Assembly: GCF_000166135.1 (NCBI RefSeq)
Contig: NC_014666.1
Span: 5,890,001-5,954,000 of the forward strand
Length of the DNA stretch: 64,000 nucleotides
Source: Pseudofrankia inefficax
Lineage (GTDB): Bacteria; Actinomycetota; Actinomycetes; Frankiales; Frankiaceae
Direction of reading: 5' to 3'
Positions 8,663-17,850 of the stretch are shown here, piece after piece (within the stretch, counting starts at the first letter, position 1; the number at the start of each line of letters is the position of its first letter). Both the position numbers and the translations under genes were made by a program. The notes beneath the pieces are model-generated. The model saw only the letters and a program-made list of their open reading frames with translations. It did no database searches and had not been told where the DNA came from.

Positions 8663-9178
8663 TCAGTTCAGGCGCGGACAGAAGTGGCCGTCCGGGCCGT
8701 CGGGACGGCCGCACAGCACGCAGGACGGCCGGCCGGCCGCGACGATGCTGCGCGCCCGCTCGATGAACGCCCGGGTCTGCTGGATCGACAGCCCGACCCG
8801 CAGCGAGTCGAGGTCCTCCTCGCTGACCGGCGCTCCGAGCTGGCTCTGCGAGAGGCCGGCGGCCTCGACGAACACCCGCCGGCCGTCCCACGAGACCGTC
8901 AGCTGGCCGAGGTGGAAGTCCTCCTCGAACGGCGCCTGCAGCGGCGCGAGGTCGACCTCGACGTCGGCGGCGGCCGGAACGGGGACACCCTGCTGCTGGC
9001 CGACCTGGCCGAGCAGCGCGGACAGGCCCTCGGCCAGCGCGGTCACCTCGGCCTTCTCCAGGCCGATGGTCACGAGCTGGCCGGACTGAGCGGCCTGAAG
9101 ATAGAAGGCGCGCTCGCCCGGCTGCCCGACGGTCCCGACCACGAACCGCTCCGGCGGGTCGAACACGAATCGTTGCAT
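8663..9178 (-). CDS. DUF3090 domain protein with C-terminal zinc-ribbon-like motif
   Basis: 171 residues matching the actinobacterial DUF3090 family: MQRFVFDPPERFVVGTVGQPGERAFYLQA at the N-terminus, LEKAEVTALAEGLSALLGQV, and the closing CVLCGRPDGPDGHFCPRLN with a CxxC...C pattern. The role is unknown. In many actinobacteria it is adjacent to a histidine phosphatase and a DUF1684/SCO1521-type gene next to mshC; those partners are absent here. The ATG at 9178 matches the family start; an in-frame start 10 codons upstream is less likely. Confidence 0.85.
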   Translation of the reverse strand: MQRFVFDPPERFVVGTVGQPGERAFYLQAAQSGQLVTIGLEKAEVTALAEGLSALLGQVGQQQGVPVPAAADVEVDLAPLQAPFEEDFHLGQLTVSWDGRRVFVEAAGLSQSQLGAPVSEEDLDSLRVGLSIQQTRAFIERARSIVAAGRPSCVLCGRPDGPDGHFCPRLN

Positions 9179-9479
9179 GCCTGCGTACACTCCGTCAGTT
9201 CCGGCCACGGGGTCGTTCCCCGAGACGCGTCACGGCCTCCAGAAGGTCGACCGACCTTCCTCGAACAGGGTCTGTTCGGCCGGTATTCCGGCCGGGTCCA
9301 CGGTATCCAGGCGGATCGCGTGGCACGCCCTGCGACCTAACGCTTGTGCCGCCTCGGCGGGCCGGCCGGACGCTCGAAAGATCCTACGTCCAGTATCCCC
9401 GCCCAACGGGCGGACCGCCCGGGCCCGGTCACCGGGGCACCGGGCTCGGCGGGGCGTGGCACTCGTCGCGAGGTCGCGT
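9179..9479. other. 301-bp intergenic region with two short palindromes
   Basis: It separates hemH (stop at 9480) from the DUF3090 gene start at 9178, both on the minus strand. It holds a 7-bp stem GAAGGTC/GACCTTC at 9242-9259 and a 6-bp stem GGCCGG/CCGGCC at 9278-9293, either of which could be a weak terminator for hemH or part of the DUF3090 control region. No gene is supported. Confidence 0.45.
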
Positions 9480-10643
9480 TCACGCGGGAGGCGGGCCGAC
9501 GCCGGCGGCCGGCGCGCCGGCCCGGGCGAGGAGGCGGCCGCGGCCTCGGGCGTCGGCCGGGGTGCCCGCCGCGGCCGGCGCCCGGTCCTCGACCGTCGGC
9601 GCCGAGCAGCAGTCCGTCGGGCAGACCTCCGGGAACGGCCCGAGACCCGCCCAGGAGCGGCGCGGCCGGTCCGGGTCGCCTCGCTCGGCGAGCAGCTCGG
9701 CGACCATCCGGACGAACCGGGGCTCGGCCCCGACCGTCCCGGCCCGCACGGCGCTGATCCCGGCCTTCTCGGCCCGGGCCAGGGCGTCCCGGTCGAGGTC
9801 CTGGATGACCTCCATGTGGTCGCTGACGAAACCGACCGGCACGATCACCACCGCCCGGGCGCCGGCGGCCGCCAGCTGCTCGATCCGGTCGCCGACGTCG
9901 GGCTCCAGCCAGGGGACGGTGGGCGGCCCGCTGCGGCTGCAGTAGGCGACGTCCCACGGGCGCTCCCGCCCGCCCGGCCCGGCGACGGCCGCGACGATGG
10001 CCCGGCTGACGGCGGCCAGCTGGGCCGGGTAGGCGCCGCCGTCGGGCCCGCTCTCCACGGCCTGCCTCCGGGGCACGGAGTGGGCGACGAACAGGAGATG
10101 CGCCTCGTCGCGGACCGCGGCGGGCAGCCGCTCGATCCCGGCCGCGACCCGCTCGACCATCGGCTCGACGAACCCCGGGTGGTCGAAGAACACCCGCAGC
10201 TTGACCAGCTCGGGTCCGGGGCCGTCGGCCGGCAGCGCGGCGAGGCCGGCGGCCAGGTTCTCCCGGTACTGCCGGCAGGCCGAGTACGTCGCGAACACCG
10301 ACGGCACGAAGACCGCGGCCCGCCGGACCCCGTCCGCGCGCATCTCGGCCAGGGCCGCGCCGAGGTAGGGCTCCCAGTTCCGGTTGCCCCAGTAGACCGG
10401 CAGCGGCGCGAGCTCGGCGCGCAGCGCGGCCAGCAGCTCGCGGCTCTGGTCGTTGATCGGGCTGCGGCCGCCGAGGCGGTGGTAGTGCTCGGCGACCTGG
10501 GCGATCCGCGCCTCCGGCACCCCCCGGCCACGGGTGACGTTACGCAGGAAGGGCAGCACGTCGTCCGGCCCGTCCGGTCCGCCGAACGTCAGCAGCAGCA
10601 GCGCGTCGATGGCGCCGTTCCCTGACGGCGACGCGGGGCCCAC
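9480..10643 (-). CDS. hemH: Ferrochelatase (coproporphyrin ferrochelatase type)
   Basis: 387 residues. It inserts ferrous iron into a porphyrin; in actinobacteria the substrate is coproporphyrin III in the coproporphyrin-dependent haem pathway. Seen: LLLTFGGPDGPDDVLPFLRN, GGRSPINDQSRELL, VYWGNRNWEPYL, the catalytic histidine in FVAHSVP (His188) and PVGFVSDHMEVIQDLD with the conserved acidic residue. Cysteines at 123 (YSACRQY) and 341, 345, 346 (CPTDCC) resemble the [2Fe-2S] ligand set of some actinobacterial ferrochelatases. The start is GTG 10643, 27 bp after the fabG stop, so the two are probably co-transcribed. The Ala/Gly-rich last 35 residues look disordered. Confidence 0.92.
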   Translation of the reverse strand: MGPASPSGNGAIDALLLLTFGGPDGPDDVLPFLRNVTRGRGVPEARIAQVAEHYHRLGGRSPINDQSRELLAALRAELAPLPVYWGNRNWEPYLGAALAEMRADGVRRAAVFVPSVFATYSACRQYRENLAAGLAALPADGPGPELVKLRVFFDHPGFVEPMVERVAAGIERLPAAVRDEAHLLFVAHSVPRRQAVESGPDGGAYPAQLAAVSRAIVAAVAGPGGRERPWDVAYCSRSGPPTVPWLEPDVGDRIEQLAAAGARAVVIVPVGFVSDHMEVIQDLDRDALARAEKAGISAVRAGTVGAEPRFVRMVAELLAERGDPDRPRRSWAGLGPFPEVCPTDCCSAPTVEDRAPAAAGTPADARGRGRLLARAGAPAAGVGPPPA

Positions 10644-10670
10644 GGCGTCGATGACCGACCGTGACCGGTA

Positions 10671-11393
10671 CTAGTGGCCCATGCCGACGCCGCCGTCGAC
10701 CGGGAGGACCGCGCCGGTGATGTAGGACGCGCGCTCGGACGCGAGGAACGCGACCGCGGCGGCGACCTCGTCCGGCTCGCCCATCCGCCGGCCCGGGACG
10801 CTGGCGATGATCAGTTCGCGCTGGGCGTCGGTGAGGGCGTCGATCATGGCCGTGCGGATCGGGCCCGGCGAGACGACGTTCGACGTGATCCCGCGTGGCG
10901 CGAGCTCGCGGGCCAGCGAGCGGGCGAAACCGATGAGACCGGCCTTGGACGCGGCGTAGTTCGACTGCCCGGCGTGCCCGGACATGCCGACGACCGAGGA
11001 GATGAACACCAGCCGGCCGTAGCGGCGCCGCAGCATGCCGCGCGCCCCGCGCTTGGCGACCCGGTAGGCGCCGAGCAGGTTCGTGTCGACCACGTCCCGG
11101 AACGAGTCCTCGGACATCGTCAGCAGCAGCGTGTCCTTCTCGATTCCCGCGTTGGACACCACGATGTCGACCGGACCGAGCTCGGCCTCGACCTCGGCGA
11201 ACGCCTTGTCGACGGACTCGACGCTCGTCACGTCCATCCGGACACCGAACAGCCCGTCCGGCGCCTGCCCGCCGCGGCTCGCCACCGCGACCCGCTGGCC
11301 GTCCGCGGCCAGTGCCGCGGCGCAGGCGGCACCGATACCCCGGTTGCCCCCGGTCACAAGCGCCACTCGACCCTGACCCGCGTTTTCTGCCAT
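10671..11393 (-). CDS. fabG: 3-oxoacyl-ACP reductase
   Basis: 240-residue short-chain dehydrogenase for the NADPH-dependent ketoreduction of type II fatty-acid synthesis. Motifs: VALVTGGNRGIG (nucleotide loop), SNAG, SSVVGMSGHAGQSNYAASKAG with catalytic Ser, Tyr146 and Lys150, and VSPGPIRTAM. The ending SYITGAVLPVDGGVGMGH is characteristic of MabA/FabG1 of mycobacteria. The ATG at 11393 gives MAENAGQGRVALVTGG; the frame is open upstream but non-coding in character. hemH follows directly, reproducing the mycobacterial fabG-inhA-hemH order except that the enoyl reductase has moved to 20339. Confidence 0.93.
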   Translation of the reverse strand: MAENAGQGRVALVTGGNRGIGAACAAALAADGQRVAVASRGGQAPDGLFGVRMDVTSVESVDKAFAEVEAELGPVDIVVSNAGIEKDTLLLTMSEDSFRDVVDTNLLGAYRVAKRGARGMLRRRYGRLVFISSVVGMSGHAGQSNYAASKAGLIGFARSLARELAPRGITSNVVSPGPIRTAMIDALTDAQRELIIASVPGRRMGEPDEVAAAVAFLASERASYITGAVLPVDGGVGMGH

Positions 11394-11661
11394 ACAGCGG
11401 ATCGTAGCCGTCCCCGAGCCGTCCGGACCGAAAGCCCGGGCGCCACGATCCGTGGCCGCGCGCCACCCGGGCCCACCCGCCCGGGACATGCCGCCCAGGT
11501 CCGCACACCGGCCAGCACGTACGGTTTGCGCGGGCCTGTCGTGGTCGCGGCGGGTCACCCGAGCGGACCCGCGTACCCCGCTCGGCGCGCGACGGCCAAG
11601 ATTGATGCGGGGCGGCCGCAACGCACCGCCCACCCCGCGCGTCCGGACTGGAGTGGCAGGC

Positions 11662-14457
11662 GTGGTGTTCAGGCCCGGGATCCGCCACGTCGAGTATCGC
11701 CCGCGGGAGTGGTCCTTCGAGCCGCCCGGGCGGGCCGGCCAGCCGGTGGACGAGACCGCGGCCGCCGGCCCGGGCGACGACGTGGCGGCCGGCGACGGGC
11801 GGGCCGCGCCGCGCCGCCCGCCGCCGCGGCCGGCCGAGGTCACCGACGAGGCCGCCGACGGCTGGCCCGTCGAGCCCGCGCGGCCGCCCGGGCACCCCGC
11901 GCCCTGGCCCGGGCAGGTCGAACCGGGCACCGGACCGGCACCCCAGCCCCCGCCGGCGCCACCCGAGCCCGCTCCGGCTCCGGCCGTGGTCGTGCCCGGC
12001 GCGATCGTTCCCGGTCCGCCGGGCGGGATCCTCGACCTCGGGGCGCTCGCCGAGGTCGAGGACCGGCTGCGCCGGCTCGCGACGGCCGGCGTCGACGCCG
12101 CCGCCCTCGCCGGCGACCTAGGCCGCGGGTCGGCCGACCGGCGCCACGCGCTGACGACGGCGGGGTCGTCCGTCGCGGCCGTGCTCTGGTTCGACTCGCT
12201 GCGCGCCGCGGACCGGGTCAGCGTGACGCCGCACGCGGCGCCGCTGCTGGCCGCCGTCCACGACGTACTGGAGGCGTCACGCCCGGCCGAGCCCGGGACG
12301 GCCGACGACGGTGACGGCGTCCGGACCGGCGGCGGGCCGGTGGCACGGCTGCCGGTGCCCGCCGGCCGGTCGGCGCGGGCGTTGCGGGCGACCGGCGCCG
12401 GCACCGCCGGACCGAGCGGGACCGTCTGGGGCGCGCTGGCCCGGCGGTTCGCCGGAGCCCGGTTCGACCACGCCCAGGACGGCCGGATCGTCTGCGTCCT
12501 CGAATACCCCGAACTGCGGGACGCGGCCGTCTGGGAGGCGGTCACCGACGAGCGGACGCCCTACCTCGGCGAGCTGTTCTGGGTGGTGCTGGTCTCGGGC
12601 GCCGCGGTCGGTGCCGAGGCGGCCGGGGCCGAGCGGTCCGGCCTCGGCGGTCCAGCCGGCCCGGACCGGGCCGCGCGGATGTTCGAGGCCGCCGGCTGGC
12701 AGGTGCTGACCCTTCGCCACGGCCGGCGGCTGGCCGCGCTGTTCGGGCGCCCCGGCGGGCAGGCGCTGCGCGGTCGCCTCAGCCGGATGGGCCAGGAGGA
12801 GTACCACGAGCTGCTGACCACCCATGGGCAGGCGCTGCGCCGCCGGCTCGCCGGGCCGGGCACCGCGGGCGTCGGCATCGCCGGTCTGGTGGACACGCTG
12901 ACCGACGACGAGATCCACGCGGCGCTGCGCGATCTGGGCGGCCACGACCTGGCGCTGCTGATCGACGCGTTCGACGAGGTGGTCGACGACCGGCCGACCG
13001 CGCTGTTCGCCCATGTCCACGACCAGGCGACCCGCGACCCGGCGGCCCACGAGGTCCGCCAGGGCCCGGCCCCGGCCGTCGGGATCACCTCGATCCGCCC
13101 GATGGGCCAGGGCACGGCCGGCGGCGGCCCGGTGGTCACGCCGGTGGCCGGCGGATCGGCGCTCCAGCCGCTGGCCGGCGGGCGGCCGGGCCAGGGCGGG
13201 CGCGGCGCCCGGCTGGCCGCCCACGTCGCGTCCTACCTGGACCGGGCGGCCCGCGCGGCCCCGCTCCCGCCGCCCGTCCCGACGGACCTGGCAGCCGGTG
13301 GCGACGGTCGGGGCCTCGCGTCGACCCAGTCCGCGTTCGGGGACCTGCTGCGCGGCCTGGCCGGCGCCGCGCCGGAGGCCGTCGACGCGATCGTCACGGT
13401 CTCGACGAGGGACGCCGACGGCATCGTCGCCGGGTGGCTCGAGCCCGGGGCGGACGCGGGCGCCGCGCTGGCGTCGCCGGCCGGGCGGCGCCATGTCGCC
13501 GGGGCGCTCGCCCCGGGCGCGTTCGCTGGGGTCCTGGGGAACCTGGGCGTCGCGTGGAACCGCCAGGGCCTGCCGCTGCTGCCGATCGGCGTCACCGACG
13601 AGCTCGCCGCCGGCCGGGTCGTGCCGGCCTGGGCGGCCGGCTGCGCGACCGACGCGCGCTCGGTGCTCGCGGTCACCGACACCGGCCGGTACGCGATGAC
13701 AGGCGGCGGCGCCGGCCAGCGGCTCACCGGCCCGGCGGTGCCCGCCGTGACCGGCGGCGCCGGCGTGCCCGGGGTGACCCGCTACGAGCCGGCCTTCGCG
13801 CAGGACCTGGCATGGTGCCTGCTGGCGGCGCTCGGCAAGCTGGGCCGCGCCGACGGCTCGTCCAGCCTGCTGCGGCTGTCGGCGCGGCCGGTCGACCAGC
13901 GGGCGGCGGCCGTGCCCGCCGCCGGGCCGCGCCGTGACGACCGGCGGGCGGACGTGCTGGCCGGCGGCTACCGGCTGCGGTCGGGTGGGCCCGCGCCGCT
14001 GCTGACGCTGGTCGGGATGGGCGCGGTCCTCCCGGAGGTGCTGGCCGCGGCGGACGAGCTCGCCGACCGGCTGGGCGGCGGGATCGGGGTGGCCGTCGTG
14101 ACGTCGGCCGACCTGCTCTTCGACGCGCTGCGCGCCGGGGACGAGCGTTCCCACGACGACGGGCCGGGCACGGGAGCCGCGGACCGTTCCCAGGTGCTGG
14201 CGCGGCTGCTCCCGGCGGGCCTGCGCAGCCCGCTGGTGACCGTCGTCGACGGGGACGCCCGTCAGCTCGGCTTCCTGGCCGGCCTCCACGGCGACCGGCT
14301 CGCCGCCGTCGGCTCCGGGCCTCCCGGTGAGGGCTCCGGTGCTGACGGCTCCGGTGCTGGCGTTCCCGTCGGGACCGACACCATCGTCGCGGCGGCGCTG
14401 CGCCTGCTCGGGGGCGACGCCGACGCACCGACGGGTCTGGACCAGACCGACCGCTGA
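11662..14457 (+). CDS. Degenerate transketolase / PDH-E1-like protein (probable pseudoenzyme)
   Basis: 931 residues, similar in length to single-chain pyruvate dehydrogenase E1. The scaffold of the transketolase-like ThDP family is recognisable: LWFDSLRAADRVSVTPHAAP; FEAAGWQVLTLRHGRRLAAL; FGRPGGQALRGRL; DDEIHAALRDLGGHDLALL; DRPTALFAHV; STQSAFGDLL; RYEPAFAQDLAW; LLRLSARPVDQR; VVTSADLLFDALRAG; LVTVVDGDARQLGFLAGL. The functional signatures are gone. The ThDP motif expected near residue 274 (GDAELDEGN with a later Asn) reads VLEYPELRD. The IAENN glutamate segment reads APGAFAGVLGN. The KGWG-type and HQS-type histidine loops are absent. About 110 N-terminal residues are Pro/Ala-rich. Start GTG 11662 follows GGAG; ATG 11605 is possible. 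It diverges from fabG. A structural or regulatory role is inferred. Confidence 0.75.
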   Translation: MVFRPGIRHVEYRPREWSFEPPGRAGQPVDETAAAGPGDDVAAGDGRAAPRRPPPRPAEVTDEAADGWPVEPARPPGHPAPWPGQVEPGTGPAPQPPPAPPEPAPAPAVVVPGAIVPGPPGGILDLGALAEVEDRLRRLATAGVDAAALAGDLGRGSADRRHALTTAGSSVAAVLWFDSLRAADRVSVTPHAAPLLAAVHDVLEASRPAEPGTADDGDGVRTGGGPVARLPVPAGRSARALRATGAGTAGPSGTVWGALARRFAGARFDHAQDGRIVCVLEYPELRDAAVWEAVTDERTPYLGELFWVVLVSGAAVGAEAAGAERSGLGGPAGPDRAARMFEAAGWQVLTLRHGRRLAALFGRPGGQALRGRLSRMGQEEYHELLTTHGQALRRRLAGPGTAGVGIAGLVDTLTDDEIHAALRDLGGHDLALLIDAFDEVVDDRPTALFAHVHDQATRDPAAHEVRQGPAPAVGITSIRPMGQGTAGGGPVVTPVAGGSALQPLAGGRPGQGGRGARLAAHVASYLDRAARAAPLPPPVPTDLAAGGDGRGLASTQSAFGDLLRGLAGAAPEAVDAIVTVSTRDADGIVAGWLEPGADAGAALASPAGRRHVAGALAPGAFAGVLGNLGVAWNRQGLPLLPIGVTDELAAGRVVPAWAAGCATDARSVLAVTDTGRYAMTGGGAGQRLTGPAVPAVTGGAGVPGVTRYEPAFAQDLAWCLLAALGKLGRADGSSSLLRLSARPVDQRAAAVPAAGPRRDDRRADVLAGGYRLRSGGPAPLLTLVGMGAVLPEVLAAADELADRLGGGIGVAVVTSADLLFDALRAGDERSHDDGPGTGAADRSQVLARLLPAGLRSPLVTVVDGDARQLGFLAGLHGDRLAAVGSGPPGEGSGADGSGAGVPVGTDTIVAAALRLLGGDADAPTGLDQTDR

Positions 14458-14475
14458 CGGCCGGTACGGGTGGGG

Positions 14476-15657
14476 TCAGCCGCTGACGTTGGCCTCGCGC
14501 AGCGCCAGCGCCTCGCGGCCGGCGGCGGCGGCACCGGCCGCGTCGCCGCCGATCGCGCGCACCCGGGCCACCTGTTCGAGGGCCCAGACCAGGTCGCGCA
14601 GGATCTCGGGGCGGTCGCCCACGATCTGGCGGCGGCGGCGCTCGACGTCGAGGGCCTCCTCGAAGCCGTCGGCAGCGACCGGCAGATCACCGAGGGCCTC
14701 CTTCGCCCCGGCCACCTTGTCGAGCCCGACCGACAGGTCGCGCAGGACCGTCGGGTGCTCGCCGTACTCGGTCCGCAGCCAGCGCACCAGCTTCAGCGAC
14801 TCGTCGTAGGACTCGAGGGCTCCGGCGACGTCGCCCTGGTCGTAGCGCATGTTGCCGACCAGGCTCAGCGAGTGGAACAGCGCACGCGGCACGGTCGGGT
14901 CGATGTCGGTGCCGCCGGCCGAGGCGGCGTTGAGCGCCCGGCGGGCCGTCGCGACGCCCTCGTTGTAGCGGACGAGCGCGCCAGGGCTGTCGCCCCGCAG
15001 CCGCAGCATGTCGCCGACGTCGAGCAGCCCGCGGGAGATGTCGCGCAGCAGCGGGGCGACCTCGCCGTACACGGTGAGCAGCCCGCGGCGCACCTCCAGG
15101 GCCTCCGAGTACGCGTCGAGCGCGGCCTTGGTGTCGCCCTGCTGCTGACGCAGGTCCCCGATCTTCTCGAGGGTGTTGGCGAGGCGCTGGCGGGCGGTCG
15201 GCGCGGAGGCGCCGTCGGCCAGCAGCCGGTGCGCGAGCGCCAGGCACTCGGTCTGGATGTCCAGCGCGCCGACGAGGTCGCCGAGCGCGGCGCGGGCGGC
15301 ACCGGCGCGTTCCAGGCTGACCCCGAGCCGGCGCTCGGACTCGGGCGTGCGGTCGGCCGTGGCCAGGTGCCGGTTGATCCGCAGCGCTTCCTCGTAGTTC
15401 TCCTGGGCGAGCGGCGCCTGGTCGTGGTCGAGCAGGGCGTCGCCGTACTCGATGAGCGCGGCGGCGAGATGCCCGAGATCGGCGACTCCGCTGGTGGCCG
15501 AGGCGACGCGTTCCCTGCTCAGGGAGACCAGCGCCTCCAGGGCGGCCAGCAGCGTGTCCGGCTCACCGCGCTCTCTGGCCAGCTTCGCCAGCCGTTCGAG
15601 GTTCTGTGGGGTCAGCTGCTGTCCGGTGGCCGCGACCTGACCTGCGTGGTCGTCCAT
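14476..15657 (-). CDS. Tetratricopeptide repeat protein
   Basis: 393 residues made of about eight degenerate TPR units. Clear ones are ALIEYGDALLDHDQAPLAQE, GAARAALGDLVGALDIQTEC, IGDLRQQQGDTKAALDAYSE, VGDMLRLRGDSPGALVRYNE, VGNMRYDQGDVAGALESYDE and VAGAKEALGDLPVAADGFEE, each with the small-residue G/A-x-x-x-x-x-G-D-x-x-x-A pattern. The repeats resemble the kinesin-light-chain/NB-ARC type found in actinobacterial signalling proteins, but no NTPase domain is attached. It has no signal peptide and is cytoplasmic. It is convergent with the transketolase-like gene, with only 18 bp between their stops. The partner is unknown. Confidence 0.8.
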   Translation of the reverse strand: MDDHAGQVAATGQQLTPQNLERLAKLARERGEPDTLLAALEALVSLSRERVASATSGVADLGHLAAALIEYGDALLDHDQAPLAQENYEEALRINRHLATADRTPESERRLGVSLERAGAARAALGDLVGALDIQTECLALAHRLLADGASAPTARQRLANTLEKIGDLRQQQGDTKAALDAYSEALEVRRGLLTVYGEVAPLLRDISRGLLDVGDMLRLRGDSPGALVRYNEGVATARRALNAASAGGTDIDPTVPRALFHSLSLVGNMRYDQGDVAGALESYDESLKLVRWLRTEYGEHPTVLRDLSVGLDKVAGAKEALGDLPVAADGFEEALDVERRRRQIVGDRPEILRDLVWALEQVARVRAIGGDAAGAAAAGREALALREANVSG

Positions 15658-15792
15658 AACCGGAAGAGTAGTAGCCCCAGGAATCCATCACACGGCCGCT
15701 TGGGAGTCCGGTTTGAGTCAGTCACGAGGTTGACCACGCCTGGCGATCCTTGTGTCGCACCTCGTCACGAGCTACCGCCGCTCACAGGCCGC

Positions 15793-17625
15793 TCAGCCGA
15801 AGAAGTGGCCAGGCGGGTAAGCACGGTCGATCCGGGACCGCGGCATGCCGCCCAGCGCGTCGGTCAGTGTCCGCGCGGTGTTGACCAGCGGAACGTGGCT
15901 GAACGCCTGCGGGAAGTTGCCGGTCATCCGCCCGAGCCGGGGGTCGTACTCCTCGGCGAGCAGGCCGACGTCGTTGCGCAGTGCCAGCAGCCGCTCGAAC
16001 AGCTCCTGGGCCTCGCGGACCCGGCCGGACAGCGCGTAGTTGTCCGCTAGCCAGAAGGTGCAGGCCAGGAACGCCCCCTCGCCGGCGGGCAGGCCGTCGA
16101 CGGCGCCGTCCTCGGCCGTCGGGTAGCGGTTGACGAAGCCGTCCTCCAGCAGCTCCCGCTCGATCGCGCTGACCGTGCCGACGACGCGCGGGTCGGTGGC
16201 CGGCAGGAAGCCGACGAGCGGCATGTAGAGTAGCGCGGCGTCCAGCTCGGTGGAGCCGTAGTACTGGGTGAAGGTGCCCCGTTCGGGGTCGAAGCCGCGC
16301 TCGCAGACCTCGTGGTGGATCTCGTCCCGAAGCGCGGCCCAGCGCTCCACCGGCCCCGGCAGGCCGGACTCGATGATGCCCTTGACCGCGCGGTCGGCCG
16401 CCACCCAGGCCATCACCTTCGAGTGGGTGAAGTGGCGGCGCGGGCCGCGGACCTCCCAGATTCCCTCGTCGGGCTTGCGCCAGCCGGTCTCCAGGAACTC
16501 CATCAGCTTGGTCTGCAGGCCCCAGGCGTCGTCCCGGCCGTCGACCTCGGTGGCCATCCTGGCGACGTGCAGCGCGTCGAGGACCTCGCCGTAGACGTCG
16601 AGCTGGAACTGGTCGACGGCCGCGTTCCCGACCCGGACCGGGGCCGAGCCCTCGTAGCCGGGCAGCCAGGAGACCTCGTACTCGGGCAGCCGCCGCTCAC
16701 CGGCCACCCCGTACATGATCTGGACGCGGGACGGGTCACCGCCGACCGCGCGCAGCAGCCACTCCCGCCAGGCCAGCGCCTCGCTGGTGAACCCCGCGTC
16801 GAGCAGGGCCAGCAGGGTGATCGTGGCGTCCCGCAGCCAGCAGTAGCGATAGTCCCAGTTGCGCACGCCGCCGATGTGCTCGGGCAGCGAGGTCGTGACG
16901 GCGGCCACGATCCCACCGGTCGGGGCGAACGTCAGCGCCTTCAGCGTGATCAGCGAGCGGCGCACGGCGGACTGGTACAGGCCGTCGTAGGTGCAGCCGG
17001 CCATCCAGTCGGTCCACCACGCCTCGGTCTCGGCGATCATCTGGCGGACGGCGGGCGGCGGCGGGGTCGGCTGGTGCGACGGGTACCAGCTCAGCGAGAA
17101 CGGGACGGCCTGCCCGGCGGCGACCTCGAACTCGGCGAACGTCGCCAGGTCGTGGCTCTCCATCGGCGCGGTCGTGCGCAGGGTGACGGCGTCCGGGCCG
17201 GCGATCGCGGTCACCGTGTGCTCGTCGCGGCGGCGCACCCACGGCACGATCGAGCCGTAGTCGAACCGGAACCGCGCCTCGCTGCGCATCCGGACCGTGC
17301 CGGACAGGCCCTCGACCAGCCGCAGCACGGTGTGGGCGCCGGCCCTGGGCAGCATGGCGTCGGTGATGCGGACCGTGCCGGTGACGGTGGTCATGTCCGT
17401 CTCCAGCACCAGGGTGTCGCCCCGGTAGCGGCGGACCACCGACTCGACCGGGTCGACCGGGGCGATCCGCCACCGGCCGGCGTCCTCGTCGCCGAGCAGC
17501 GCGGAGAAGCAGGCCGGCGAGTCGAAACGTGGCAGGCACAGCCAGTCGATCGAGCCGTCCCGGGAGACCAGCGCCGCCGAATGCGTGTCGCCGATCAGGG
17601 CGTAGTCCTCGATGAGCGATGCCAC
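15793..17625 (-). CDS. Glycoside hydrolase family 15 protein (glucoamylase/trehalase type)
   Basis: 610 residues: an N-terminal beta-sandwich (SLIEDYALIGDTHSAALVSR, IDWLCLPRFDSPACFSALLG) and a C-terminal (alpha/alpha)6 barrel. The substrate-site motif RNWDYRYCWLRDA begins at residue 255. Candidate catalytic carboxylates are in PDEGIWEVRG (around 387-391) and GEGAFLACTFW (Glu516). The ending (FPQAFSHVPLVNTA) is typical of actinobacterial GH15 enzymes, whose characterised mycobacterial member is a phosphate-dependent trehalase; a glucoamylase-like activity is the alternative. GTG 17625 has a TAGGAG box five bases upstream, preferred over the much longer open frame. No signal peptide. Confidence 0.9.
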   Translation of the reverse strand: MASLIEDYALIGDTHSAALVSRDGSIDWLCLPRFDSPACFSALLGDEDAGRWRIAPVDPVESVVRRYRGDTLVLETDMTTVTGTVRITDAMLPRAGAHTVLRLVEGLSGTVRMRSEARFRFDYGSIVPWVRRRDEHTVTAIAGPDAVTLRTTAPMESHDLATFAEFEVAAGQAVPFSLSWYPSHQPTPPPPAVRQMIAETEAWWTDWMAGCTYDGLYQSAVRRSLITLKALTFAPTGGIVAAVTTSLPEHIGGVRNWDYRYCWLRDATITLLALLDAGFTSEALAWREWLLRAVGGDPSRVQIMYGVAGERRLPEYEVSWLPGYEGSAPVRVGNAAVDQFQLDVYGEVLDALHVARMATEVDGRDDAWGLQTKLMEFLETGWRKPDEGIWEVRGPRRHFTHSKVMAWVAADRAVKGIIESGLPGPVERWAALRDEIHHEVCERGFDPERGTFTQYYGSTELDAALLYMPLVGFLPATDPRVVGTVSAIERELLEDGFVNRYPTAEDGAVDGLPAGEGAFLACTFWLADNYALSGRVREAQELFERLLALRNDVGLLAEEYDPRLGRMTGNFPQAFSHVPLVNTARTLTDALGGMPRSRIDRAYPPGHFFG

Positions 17626-17850
17626 GGCCACTCCTAGCGGGGATGATGCGGCGTCGCCGCTGGTGCCCGCCCGGCCGGCCGCCAGCCCTGATGGGCGTGG
17701 CCGACGCCAGCCGCGAGGGCAGGCGCAACACATTACGAGCCTGTTCGCCGGGCTACGTTGGGGGTACGGCCCGACCGGGTGGTCCCCCTGTGGGCTGGAT
17801 CGGACCTCTTGACCTGACCGGCTAGCCCAATCGGACGGGGATTCCCCAGA

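Noticed and set aside
12277-14289. 670-codon open frame on the minus strand
   Set aside because: It lies opposite the transketolase-like gene. The translation is Arg/Gly/Pro/His-rich random sequence with no conserved motifs, while the plus frame carries the family signatures.
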